This document shows, piece after piece, positions 50,997 to 59,121 of a stretch of 64,000 nucleotides of DNA (positions are counted from its first letter, which is position 1; each line of letters starts with the position of its first letter). Below the pieces are notes generated by a model. It did no database searches. It saw nothing but the letters and a program-made list of their open reading frames with translations, and was not told where the DNA came from. Position numbers and translations under genes: made by a program. The stretch covers positions 62,001-126,000 of the forward strand of contig NZ_JAGGQP010000016.1 in assembly GCF_018613235.1 (NCBI RefSeq). Reading direction: 5' to 3'. Source of the DNA: Bacillus sp. ISL-41 (GTDB taxonomy: Bacteria > Bacillota > Bacilli > Bacillales > Cytobacillaceae).

Positions 50997-51295
50997 GGCT
51001 CTGTTAAACTAGGCTGTTGATTTTCGTTCCAGGCGCTTCGCTTTCCGCGGGAAGAATATGAAAAAGACCAACTGCCGTCTTTTTCATGAGCAATTCTTCC
51101 TTGGGGCTGGCGCTGAGCCTCCTCGTCGCTTTGCTCCTGCGGGGTCTCATCTGACCAGCTAAGCCCGCAGGACATTGAATTGCTTCCTCGAATCTGCCCA
51201 CGCACGATGGAAATGCGCTAGCATTTTCGGAGGAGTCTACGCGCCTTCCACTACAATCAACAGGGCTTAAAACAACATTAGGCTTTAACAGAGCC
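50997..51295 (+). mobile_element. MITE-like structured repeat, copy D (best preserved)
   Basis: 299 bp bounded by perfect 12-bp inverted repeats GGCTCTGTTAAA and TTTAACAGAGCC, with a second inner pair CTGTTGAT / ATCAACAG. Contains the optional hairpin GGAAGAAT(..GAAAAAGAC..GTCTTTTTC..)ATTCTTCC, the CCTGCGGG / CCCGCAGG hairpin and GAAATGCGCTAGCATTTTC. No coding capacity. Right end directly abuts the T14 tract of the sleB-ypeB terminator. Confidence 0.9.
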
Positions 51296-51298
51296 AAA

Positions 51299-51331
51299 AA
51301 AAAAAAAAACGGGAAAGCACTTGGCTTTCCC
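51299..51331 (-). terminator. Terminator of sleB-ypeB
   Basis: GGGAAAGC / GCTTTCCC stem directly after the ypeB stop, followed by a very long T-tract on the minus strand that ends where repeat copy D begins. Confidence 0.9.
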
Positions 51332-52681
51332 TTAGACTACATCCTCATATACTGGTTCAGCATTATGGAGTTTTTCTACTTTTTCTTCCGTTCCGTCTTC
51401 TGCATTGATATAAATCCTGAATGTGTCATTGCCGAGAACTCCTGTGAATTCATAGCACAACACCTCTTCATTAATGTCGTTCAGGATAATTGCTTTTTTC
51501 TCATCCATCACTTTGAGATTTGGATTGACTTTCTTTTTTGCCTCCGCCATGTCAATGCCAACCTGTGGAATTTCTCTTGTTTTATGGGATTTTAAATAAT
51601 CCTCCGCAGAGAAGCCGATGACATCTCCATTGTCCAGTGCGACCTTCATATTGATTGCATCGGGATATATTCTTACGTCATCCTGCGTTCCGACAAAAGT
51701 AAATACACCGATATTATCATATTGGGCGCTTTCAAAGAGATCCAGATTTTCGAAATTATGATCCTTTAAAAAGGCAATTGCCTTATTAGAAGCGTCATTG
51801 AGACTGAGTTTTTGATTCTTCACATCTCTGTCAAGCAAGAACCAGATTGGATAGCCACCCTTTTTGGTTATATCCATATTCGCTTCAAGCTTTGTTTTTG
51901 GGTTCTGGATCGAAACACTGAAGAATCCATAATCCGAGCCTTTGCCGCTTTCCGTTACCTTCACGTTGCCGCCATTTCTGACCGGAGTATAATTCCTGGT
52001 GATCTGAATCGCTTTTTCCTTTGATATTTTCTCGCCAGGCAGCTTTTTAAAATTTTCATCCTTTTTCTGAAGATTGATCTGCGCTGGTCCGAAATCTGTT
52101 TCCGTATACCCTTCTACTGTTTTTTCGACAGTTTTGAACCCATCAATGATGGTATTGTCAGTCTGGCCCTTTTCTGTAGCAAGAGCGAGTTCAACATCCA
52201 TCCAGCGGAGATTATTTTCCAGGACCATATGCTGGACTTTCCTTAAATCCTGCTGAATTTCACCTGATTGCTCATATAAGGTCTTCAAGGTCGAATATTC
52301 TTTTTCTGTTAATGGTTCTTTATCCAGATCTCGGATTGCTGCTTTATAACTGAAATTACCGATATTCGCCAGAAATTCTTCCGTCTTATTAAATGGCAAA
52401 AGAGTCAAAGGAAGCTGCCCTACATCATTATGAGCCTGCGAAGTGATTTTCCAAACCTCTGCCAACTGTGGTGATAATGAACTTCTTGAATTCATCGCTA
52501 GTGTTGTACCAATTTTATCGTTCAATAAGTCAATTTGATATGTCAGGTCATGAAAGGCTCTTTGGTAATTATTCTCAGCATTAATCAGTACCGCTGTTTT
52601 TTCCCTGTGCTCCTGATAACCCCAATAGGCAGTTCCGGCAATACCAATGACGAGGACTGCAATGGCTATTCCTCTTAGCAA
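51332..52681 (-). CDS. ypeB: Germination protein YpeB
   Basis: 449 residues. N-terminal membrane anchor (residues 1-19), helical region with RAFHDLTYQIDLLNDKIGTTLAMNS near 42, and C-terminal PepSY domains. Needed to place and stabilise the SleB cortex-lytic enzyme in the spore. TTG start with GGGGTG upstream, like B. subtilis in length and sequence. Confidence 0.95.
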   Translation of the reverse strand: MLRGIAIAVLVIGIAGTAYWGYQEHREKTAVLINAENNYQRAFHDLTYQIDLLNDKIGTTLAMNSRSSLSPQLAEVWKITSQAHNDVGQLPLTLLPFNKTEEFLANIGNFSYKAAIRDLDKEPLTEKEYSTLKTLYEQSGEIQQDLRKVQHMVLENNLRWMDVELALATEKGQTDNTIIDGFKTVEKTVEGYTETDFGPAQINLQKKDENFKKLPGEKISKEKAIQITRNYTPVRNGGNVKVTESGKGSDYGFFSVSIQNPKTKLEANMDITKKGGYPIWFLLDRDVKNQKLSLNDASNKAIAFLKDHNFENLDLFESAQYDNIGVFTFVGTQDDVRIYPDAINMKVALDNGDVIGFSAEDYLKSHKTREIPQVGIDMAEAKKKVNPNLKVMDEKKAIILNDINEEVLCYEFTGVLGNDTFRIYINAEDGTEEKVEKLHNAEPVYEDVV

Positions 52682-52693
52682 TTCAACTCACCC

Positions 52694-53473
52694 CTATTTA
52701 CAAAAAATATGTTTCCCGATCTTTTTGATTTGCGGTCGTGACCAAATCCAGGCACTTGTGGCAGTGTCAGGATTAAAATAGTACATTGCATTTGAAGTAG
52801 GATCCCAGCCATTGATCGCATCAAGGACTGCTTTTTTTGCGGTTTCGTTTGGCGTAAGCCAGATTTGGCCATCAGCAACTGCTGTGAACGCCCTCGGTTC
52901 GAATATAACCCCCGAAACTGTATTCGGAAATGTAGCACTGTCCAACCTGTTCAAGATTACCGCCGCAACTGCTACCTGCCCGGTATAAGGTTCACCCCTG
53001 GCTTCTCCATAGACCGCATTAGCCATGAGCTGGATATCATTCTGCGAAAATCCATTTGGTGTATTTGTGGCAGCAGCCGGTTTGGGTGCAGATTGTGTTT
53101 GGCCACCCCCGCCCGCTGTGCCGCCGCCTTGTGCTTCGCCTCCCCAGGCAATTTTCGCATTTGGCGTCGCTTTCGCAAGCTTGAGTTTCGTCTGCCACCC
53201 TGCGACTCCATCGATTTCCAGTCCGAATTCATATTGGAAATTCCTGAGAGCCCAATAGGTACCCCAGCCAAATACTCCGTCGATTTTACCGTTGTAAAAA
53301 CCAATATGCTTTAGTCGTGACTGGAGTTCAATAACATCGTCTCCTACCGCACCCTGCTGGAGCACCTGACTTGTAAACGCCTCAGCCCTTTGATCGATTA
53401 CACTTAATTGCCCTAATGACATGATCAAAGCCAGCGCGGCCATCACCTTCAAGATAGACCGATATTTCTTCAT
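52694..53473 (-). CDS. sleB: Spore cortex-lytic enzyme SleB
   Basis: Lytic transglycosylase that degrades spore cortex during germination. 259 residues: signal peptide to about 33 (AEA), peptidoglycan-binding domain (VIELQSRLKHIGFYNGKIDGVFG near 48), a Gly/Ala/Pro-rich linker, and the catalytic domain with YGEARGEPYTGQVAVAAVILNR near 154. The ATG at 53473 opens the signal peptide; the longer frame is ignored. Operon with ypeB, 12 bp apart. Confidence 0.96.
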   Translation of the reverse strand: MKKYRSILKVMAALALIMSLGQLSVIDQRAEAFTSQVLQQGAVGDDVIELQSRLKHIGFYNGKIDGVFGWGTYWALRNFQYEFGLEIDGVAGWQTKLKLAKATPNAKIAWGGEAQGGGTAGGGGQTQSAPKPAAATNTPNGFSQNDIQLMANAVYGEARGEPYTGQVAVAAVILNRLDSATFPNTVSGVIFEPRAFTAVADGQIWLTPNETAKKAVLDAINGWDPTSNAMYYFNPDTATSAWIWSRPQIKKIGKHIFCK

Positions 53474-53551
53474 TGAATGCAACCCCCAAAGATATGAACT
53501 TAAAAGATTACACCTATTTTTTGTTAAAAGTTGACTTTTATTCCACAAAAC

Positions 53552-53586
53552 AAAAAAACCCTCCATTTTTTAAGAATGAAGAGTTT
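53552..53586 (-). terminator. Terminator after prsW
   Basis: 11-bp stem AACTCTTCATT / AATGGAGGGTT using two G-U pairs, then TTTTTTT on the minus strand. It overlaps no gene and separates prsW from sleB. Confidence 0.65.
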
Positions 53587-53587
53587 T

Positions 53588-54259
53588 TCAGATTGGATAT
53601 TGCTTTTCAATATGCTGCAGGGTCAATATTCTCGCCTTTTTCACTTTTCTTAGTCCCAGCCACCAAAGGAAAATCATGAATGGAACCATCAGAACCAACC
53701 AGTCTTCCCTGGTCATAAGGATGAAATCATAGACACCATGCAGAAGGACTGGCACCATTAGTGAAAGTATGATCCACTTCTTTTGAACCCCGGGGGAAAA
53801 CTTTGCCTTCCCTATATAGTAACCCATTATCACTCCAAAAAGCGCATGGCTGGATACAGGCAGGAGCGCCCTCCCAATTGCGTCCTGGAGGCCATTGGCA
53901 AGCAGATAAAAGATATTCTCAGCTGATGCGAAACCCAGGGACACAGCCACACTGTAGATAATTCCATCATAATGTTCATCAAAAGAAATATGCTGGAAAA
54001 TTGTATAATAAAGAATAAACCATTTAAAGAATTCCTCTAATAGACCAACTGTTCCGAACGCTTTGGTGAAGTCCCCCTGGAACAATCCCTCGACAGAAAG
54101 CACATATTGAATGAACATAAGCGGAAATACAAGCAACGCACCGAAAATAAACATCTTAAACACCAGTGATAGCGGCTCTGACTCATACTGGTCCTTTAAA
54201 TAAAAATAACTTAACAGCGCCAGACCCGGAGCTACCCCGGCAGTAACTATTCCCAGCAT
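53588..54259 (-). CDS. prsW: PrsW intramembrane protease
   Basis: 223 residues, about seven membrane helices. EEFFKW near 75-80 is the conserved EExxK-type motif of the CPBP/PrsW superfamily, with [11 protein letters not shown] near 110 and HALFGV near 138 supplying other active-site residues. In B. subtilis it starts release of sigma-W by cutting anti-sigma RsiW. ATG at 54259 with AGAGGACA upstream. Confidence 0.93.
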   Translation of the reverse strand: MLGIVTAGVAPGLALLSYFYLKDQYESEPLSLVFKMFIFGALLVFPLMFIQYVLSVEGLFQGDFTKAFGTVGLLEEFFKWFILYYTIFQHISFDEHYDGIIYSVAVSLGFASAENIFYLLANGLQDAIGRALLPVSSHALFGVIMGYYIGKAKFSPGVQKKWIILSLMVPVLLHGVYDFILMTREDWLVLMVPFMIFLWWLGLRKVKKARILTLQHIEKQYPI

Positions 54260-54307
54260 ATGCTGTCCTCTTTTCAATTTGTTTTTTTAATCGTATCATG
54301 TAATTAG

Positions 54308-54337
54308 AAGAAAGAAAATGGATTATTATTCTTTCTT
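54308..54337 (+). promoter_or_regulatory. 9-bp inverted repeat upstream of ansA
   Basis: AAGAAAGAA and TTCTTTCTT separated by 12 nt, about 25 bp before the ansA TTG. Placement suits an operator or leader hairpin; no known regulator assigned. Confidence 0.35.
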
Positions 54338-54361
54338 AATGGTCTTTCGGAGGTAATAGTT

Positions 54362-55333
54362 TTGAAGAAGAATATTTTACTGATTCATACTGGCGGTACC
54401 ATTTCCATGAGCGAGGATACAAGCGGAGCGGTCAAACCTGGGGCGAATAACCCTCTGACACAGGGAACCGACCATTTATCCAATCTTGCTGAACTTATTG
54501 TAGAAGAGCCCTTCAATTTGCCATCTCCGCACATTACACCAAAAGAGATGATGGAGTTAAAATATATCCTAGAGGATTATGATAAAAAAGGCTACATCGA
54601 TGGAGCAGTCATTACCCATGGGACAGATACACTGGAAGAGACAGCATATTTCCTCGATCTCACTTGCCAGGCAAGCTTCCCTGTCGTCGTTACTGGTGCA
54701 ATGAGATCCAGCAATGAAATCGGCTCTGACGGCCTGTATAATTTAATATCGTCAATAAGAGTGGCATTAAGCCCGGATGCAAAGGGAAAAGGAGTACTTG
54801 TCGTCCTTAATGACGAAATTCACACGGCTGTCAACGTGACCAAGACACATACAAGCAATATCTCAACCTTTCAGAGCCCGCAATATGGCCCAATCGGGAT
54901 AGTGACAAAAAGGGGAGTTCTTTTCCATCACACTCCTACGAAACACGAAAACTATCCGGTGGCGGACATCAGCAAAAAAGTTTCCCTGGTTAAAGCACAC
55001 GCTGGAATGGACTCTTCTTTGCTGCAAGCCATACTTGACTTAAGCGTCGATGGTGTCGTGATCGAAGCACTTGGACAAGGCAATCTTCCGCCCTCAGCAC
55101 TTGAGGGTGTACAAGATTTTCTCAAGCACAATATCCCGGTTGTCATCGTTTCCAGAAGCTTTGCCGGCATAGTCCAGGATGTTTATGGATATGAAGGCGG
55201 CGGCAAGCACCTGAAAGAATTAGGCGTCATCTTTTCAAACGGTTTGAACGGTCAGAAAGCAAGGATCAAACTGCTTGTTGCCCTTGCTAAAACGGATCAG
55301 ATGGCTGAAATTAATGAGATGTTCATGTTCTAA
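54362..55333 (+). CDS. ansA: Type I L-asparaginase
   Basis: Hydrolyses asparagine to aspartate and ammonia. 323 residues: HTGGTISM near 9-16 with the nucleophilic Thr, THGTDTLEETAYFLD near 82-96 with the second catalytic Thr. No signal peptide, so cytoplasmic. TTG start with GGAGG 9 nt upstream. Single plus-strand gene with its own terminator; no ansB neighbour here. Confidence 0.95.
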   Translation: MKKNILLIHTGGTISMSEDTSGAVKPGANNPLTQGTDHLSNLAELIVEEPFNLPSPHITPKEMMELKYILEDYDKKGYIDGAVITHGTDTLEETAYFLDLTCQASFPVVVTGAMRSSNEIGSDGLYNLISSIRVALSPDAKGKGVLVVLNDEIHTAVNVTKTHTSNISTFQSPQYGPIGIVTKRGVLFHHTPTKHENYPVADISKKVSLVKAHAGMDSSLLQAILDLSVDGVVIEALGQGNLPPSALEGVQDFLKHNIPVVIVSRSFAGIVQDVYGYEGGGKHLKELGVIFSNGLNGQKARIKLLVALAKTDQMAEINEMFMF

Positions 55334-55353
55334 AATTGACGTAATAACACACG

Positions 55354-55400
55354 AAAAAGCGGTGTCCTGAATTCATTCAGACACTGCTTTTTTATTTTTT
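55354..55400 (+). terminator. Terminator of ansA
   Basis: AAAAGCGGTGTC / GACACTGCTTTT stem (one wobble) then TTATTTTTT, about 20 bp after the ansA stop. Confidence 0.85.
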
Positions 55401-55468
55401 ACTATAGAATACTATAGGTGGATTATCATCTAGAAAATCATTTTTTGGGGTAACCCTCGCCAAAGGCT

Positions 55469-55672
55469 GATTGGTCACCAAAAGATTTTGTTTTGGGAAA
55501 ATTCAGGTGTTATTGAAGCCTATTGGTGACCTAAAATCCATTTCTCGGGAAAACAGGCACCAATGAAACCTCTTGATGACCTGAAAATCCTATTTTTTGG
55601 AAAAACAGGGCACCAATCAAGCCTATTGGTGACCTAAATATCCATTTTCAGGAAAATCAGGGCACCAATGAA
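55469..55672. repeat. Tandem array, 50-53-bp units with one hairpin each
   Basis: Four units starting near 55469, 55521, 55571 and 55624. Typical unit: TATTGGTGACCTAAAATCC, then TTTT..GGAAAA.CAGG, then GCACCAAT and a short AAGCC-like end. ATTGGTG and CACCAAT pair within a unit, or with the next unit over the short AAGCC spacer. Sequence varies between units but arms mostly persist. Confidence 0.8.
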
Positions 55673-55725
55673 TTCAGGTTGCTCCCACAGCTTGCTTTTC
55701 GCAGCAATATTCTCTTCTGAAAATA

Positions 55726-55752
55726 TAAAAGGCGGGATATCCCCCGCCTTTA
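55726..55752 (-). terminator. Terminator of ypdA
   Basis: AAAGGCGGG / CCCGCCTTT stem at the ypdA stop, then TTTTATATTTT on the minus strand. Confidence 0.8.
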
Positions 55753-56724
55753 TCCATTCTTGGTTCTGCTTGATATCGCTTCAGCAATCTGTCCGCCATG
55801 GAAGCGTCCATTTTCGATGAATATTTCGTTAGCATTATTCCCGGCAGCAATTACTCCTGCAATAAAAATGCCTGGCACGTTTGTTTCCATTGTTTCCGGA
55901 TCAAAATACGGCCGACCTGTATCTGCTTCGATTTTCACACCCATTTTCTCAAGGAAGGCGTGATCCGGACGGTAGCCAGTCATCGCAAAAACATGATCAT
56001 TCTTTAATTTCACCTTTTCCCCTTCAAGCTCATAAATCACATAGTCTTCCTGAATCTCTCTTACTTCTGCATTAAATACCATCTCTACAGAACCTGCCCT
56101 GACAAGCGCTTCAAATTCGGGAAGCACCCACGGTTTGATGCTTGGTGAATATTCTGCTCCCCGGTACAATACGGTCACTCGCGCCCCTGCCTTCTCCAGC
56201 TCAATCGCAGCATCCACACTGGAGTTTTTCCCGCCAATGACCACAACGTCCATATCGAAGAAAGGATGGGCTTCCTTAAAATAATGGGAAACCTTGGATA
56301 AATCTTCGCCTGGTATTCCCATGAGATTCGGATGATCATAGTAACCAGTCGCAATCACGATATTTTGGGCGGTGTATTGCTGTTTATCCGTTGAAACCTC
56401 GAAAGCGGAATCGCCTTGTTTTATAACTTCAGTCACCTTTTCATATTTATTAATTCGAAGTTTTTCGCGTTTGACCACTTCACGGTAATACACCAATGCC
56501 TGATTTCGTTTTGGTTTAAGGTTCTCGGTTATGAAGGGAACATCGCCGATGGCCAGCTTTTCACTGCTGCTGAAGAAGGTTTGATGAGTGGGATAATTAT
56601 AAATCGCATTCACAATATTTCCTTTTTCAATGATAATTGGATTAAAGCCCTTTTTCTTCAAAGCAATCGCGGCGGCAAGACCACAGGGACCGCCCCCTAC
56701 AATAATGACATCTTCCTTATTCAT
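55750..56724 (-). CDS. ypdA: Bacillithiol disulfide reductase YpdA (Bdr)
   Basis: 324-residue FAD/NADPH flavoprotein. VGGGPCGLAAAIALKKKGF near 8-26 binds FAD and GGKNSSVDAAIELEKAG near 168-184 binds NADPH. The Cys in GGGPCGLAA near 14 is conserved and important in the family. Reduces oxidised bacillithiol, so it completes the bshA-bshB1 system found at 10-12 kb. Confidence 0.92.
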   Translation of the reverse strand: MNKEDVIIVGGGPCGLAAAIALKKKGFNPIIIEKGNIVNAIYNYPTHQTFFSSSEKLAIGDVPFITENLKPKRNQALVYYREVVKREKLRINKYEKVTEVIKQGDSAFEVSTDKQQYTAQNIVIATGYYDHPNLMGIPGEDLSKVSHYFKEAHPFFDMDVVVIGGKNSSVDAAIELEKAGARVTVLYRGAEYSPSIKPWVLPEFEALVRAGSVEMVFNAEVREIQEDYVIYELEGEKVKLKNDHVFAMTGYRPDHAFLEKMGVKIEADTGRPYFDPETMETNVPGIFIAGVIAAGNNANEIFIENGRFHGGQIAEAISSRTKNG

Positions 56725-56773
56725 GTTGCAAAATCACTCCTTATGGATCTATATAAACCGTAAAAGCATATAT

Positions 56774-56806
56774 AAAAAATCTCCTATCATTAAATGATAG
56801 GAGATT
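56774..56806 (-). terminator. Terminator of gudB
   Basis: Perfect palindrome ATCTCCTATCATTTAATGATAGGAGAT followed by TTTTTATATAT on the minus strand. (27-nt palindrome, arms ATCTCCTATCATT.). Confidence 0.85.
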
Positions 56807-56842
56807 TCATCTTAAGATTCAATGAAGAACCCTTTGGTAATA

Positions 56843-58120
56843 TTAAATCCAGCCTCTGAAACGGCTAGCTTCAGCCATTTTGCGGACACCGACCATGTAA
56901 GCAGCAAGACGCATGTCTACTCTGCGTGTCTGGGCTGTATCATAGATGCTGTCGAAGGATTTCACCATCACCTTTTCAAGCTTCTCTTCCACTTCTTCTT
57001 CTGTCCAATAATAACCTTGGTTATTTTGGACCCATTCAAAGTAAGAAACCGTTACGCCGCCTGCAGAAGCGAGTACATCCGGAACCAGCAGGATGCCGCG
57101 TTCTGTAAGGATTTCTGTTGCTTCCAGAGTTGTTGGGCCATTTGCTGCCTCAACGACGATACTGGCCCTGATATTATGGGCATTTTCTTCAGTAATCTGA
57201 TTTTCTATCGCAGCTGGAACAAGGATGTCACAATCAAGTTCCAACAATTCTTTATTTGTAATTGTATTATTGAATAATTTGGTTACAGTACCGAAACTGT
57301 CTCGACGGTCAAGCAAGTAATCGATATCAAGTCCTTCAGGATCATGGAGACCACCATAAGCATCAGATATACCGATGATTTTTGCTCCAGCATCGTGCAT
57401 AAACTTTGCTAAGTAGCTTCCGGCATTACCGAATCCCTGGACGACAACTCTTGCGCCTTCAAGTTCAATTCCCTTTTTCTTTGCAGCTTCGCGGATACAA
57501 ATCGTAACCCCTTTAGCTGTTGCTGATTCACGACCATGTGAACCACCGAGTACCAGCGGCTTGCCTGTAATGAATCCTGGAGAGTTAAATTCATCTATAC
57601 GGCTGTATTCATCCATCATCCAAGCCATAATCTGCGAGTTTGTGAAAACATCTGGTGCCGGGATGTCTTTTGTTGGTCCTACGATCTGGCTGATCGCACG
57701 GACATATCCACGGCTCAATCTTTCCAGTTCCCTGAATGACATGTCGCGAGGATCACAAACGATCCCGCCTTTTCCGCCGCCGTACGGCAGATCGACAATA
57801 CCACATTTCAAGCTCATCCAGATTGATAAGGCTTTTACTTCTTTCTCTGATACGTTTGGATGGAAACGTATTCCTCCCTTTGTTGGACCCACTGCATCAT
57901 TGTGCTGCGCCCGGTAGCCAGTAAAGACTTTAACAGATCCGTCATCCATTCTGACAGGAATTTTCACTGTCATCATCCTGAGCGGCTCCTTTAAAAGCTC
58001 AAAAACCTCATCTGGGTATCCGAGTTTTTCCAAAGCCTTGTGAATAACAGTTTGTGTAGATCGTAAGACGTCATGTTTGTCTTCTTTATTTGGATTTTCA
58101 TTACCGTTTGCGGCTACCAT
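56843..58120 (-). CDS. gudB: NAD-dependent glutamate dehydrogenase, active-type
   Basis: Catabolic glutamate dehydrogenase, 425 residues. PTKGGIRFHPNV near 80 and KCGIVDLPYGGGKGG near 106 hold the catalytic region; GFGNAGSYLAKFMHDAG near 219 binds NAD. The stretch SEKEVKALSIWM carries VKA once. B. subtilis 168 GudB is inactive because VKA is duplicated there, so this copy should be active. ATG at 58120 with TAGGAGG upstream. Promoter and cre site upstream (58171-58251). Confidence 0.95.
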   Translation of the reverse strand: MVAANGNENPNKEDKHDVLRSTQTVIHKALEKLGYPDEVFELLKEPLRMMTVKIPVRMDDGSVKVFTGYRAQHNDAVGPTKGGIRFHPNVSEKEVKALSIWMSLKCGIVDLPYGGGKGGIVCDPRDMSFRELERLSRGYVRAISQIVGPTKDIPAPDVFTNSQIMAWMMDEYSRIDEFNSPGFITGKPLVLGGSHGRESATAKGVTICIREAAKKKGIELEGARVVVQGFGNAGSYLAKFMHDAGAKIIGISDAYGGLHDPEGLDIDYLLDRRDSFGTVTKLFNNTITNKELLELDCDILVPAAIENQITEENAHNIRASIVVEAANGPTTLEATEILTERGILLVPDVLASAGGVTVSYFEWVQNNQGYYWTEEEVEEKLEKVMVKSFDSIYDTAQTRRVDMRLAAYMVGVRKMAEASRFRGWI

Positions 58121-58170
58121 TGATAAACCTCCTAAATCACTTTTGCGGATGTTGTCTGCTTTCATGGATT

Positions 58171-58198
58171 AGTATACACCTTTGGTTATTTTATGCAA
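58171..58198 (-). promoter_or_regulatory. Sigma-A-type promoter of gudB
   Basis: TTGCAT (58193-58198), 16-bp spacer, TATACT (58171-58176) on the minus strand, giving a leader of about 45 nt. Confidence 0.6.
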
Positions 58199-58236
58199 GA
58201 AGAAAAAAACAGTTTTCCGCATTTTTTGATTATTGA

Positions 58237-58251
58237 ATGAAAACGCTACCA
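58237..58251. promoter_or_regulatory. cre site (CcpA operator) upstream of gudB
   Basis: ATGAAAACGCTACCA on the plus strand matches every fixed and degenerate position of the published consensus WTGNAARCGNWWNCA. Centre is about 80 bp before the predicted gudB start point. Confidence 0.6.
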
Positions 58252-58449
58252 TTCAAGCCCTTATTATTATTGGTTTAATAATAAATTGACTGAATAATAA
58301 GACATTGAATGGTAATAATACAGTATTTTAAGAGTCGTTTTTGGCCGTAAACACCCCAGTAAAATTCTCTGATTTCTTTCTTTGGCAATCAGGAAAGTTG
58401 CTGCAGGGACTTGAGCACGAAACCACCTCTCAAACACAGTATTTCCCAT
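58252..58449. other. Rest of the gudB-ypbH intergenic region
   Basis: No gene, repeat or hairpin stands out between the cre site and the ypbH terminator. Confidence 0.4.
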
Positions 58450-58500
58450 AAAAAAAGCCGAAACCCCTCCATTATTTCATAAAATAATGGACAAGGCTTT
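58450..58500 (-). terminator. Terminator overlapping the end of ypbH
   Basis: Outer AAAGCC / GGCTTT stem and inner CCATTATTT / AAATAATGG stem, with T7 on the minus strand. The stem includes the last codons of ypbH. Confidence 0.65.
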
Positions 58501-59056
58501 CGACTGCACGTTCTTCCATAATCTCGTTCCCATACTCGAGCAGTCTGTGGATGCTCAATATTGATGGAACTCCGTATTCTGCCATGATAGAAACCGTCTT
58601 ATCGGCCTCATCAGGCAATATTCCATTCATAAGCAAATAATAATGGTCATTCATGAAATGCAGACTGCCTCCAATAATACCGGCGTCCAATAATCTTTTC
58701 GCCAGCTGGATCACGTCCTCGATATTCTCGAACTCAAACAAAATGTCTTCGCTTCCTTCGAGCGTGACCTGCATTTCTATAATCCCATCATCGAACTGCT
58801 CCTCATCTTCATCCTGTTCGATCATAGTGACAATCATGACCATCCCCTGGGCATGCAATGAAAAAATTTCCACTGCAACTGAACCGATGATATCCAAATC
58901 GAATTCCTCGCTGGCCTCCTCAAGCATATCATGAAAAAGCTGATGCCACTTCAACGAATCTTTCCATATATCTTCTTTGGTCAATCCCCGGTCGGATAAG
59001 TCATCTATCGTAAGGAATATCTTAATCTTATTGTTGGTTAATCGTTCCAAGCGCAT
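58472..59056 (-). CDS. ypbH: MecA paralogue YpbH (MecB), adaptor for ClpC
   Basis: 194 residues in the MecA family: N-terminal MRLERLTNNKIKIFLTIDDL targets substrates, an acidic linker (QDEDEEQFDD) follows, and the C-terminal domain binds ClpC. The ATG at 59056 has AGGGGGC 6 nt upstream; an in-frame start eight codons earlier is poor. The short and divergent sequence points to YpbH rather than MecA. Confidence 0.88.
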   Translation of the reverse strand: MRLERLTNNKIKIFLTIDDLSDRGLTKEDIWKDSLKWHQLFHDMLEEASEEFDLDIIGSVAVEIFSLHAQGMVMIVTMIEQDEDEEQFDDGIIEMQVTLEGSEDILFEFENIEDVIQLAKRLLDAGIIGGSLHFMNDHYYLLMNGILPDEADKTVSIMAEYGVPSILSIHRLLEYGNEIMEERAVESLVHYFMK

Positions 59057-59121
59057 ATTCATGCCCCCTGCCATCGACAAAGCTCTTATTGTAGTTTATG
59101 AAAATATCGCAGGTTGGTGAG

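Noticed and set aside
55469-55672. CRISPR array
   Set aside because: Same reason: the whole unit repeats with drift, not constant repeats with unique spacers.
56843-58120. Cryptic gudB with VKA duplication as in B. subtilis 168
   Set aside because: The motif reads SEKEVKALSIWM with VKA only once.
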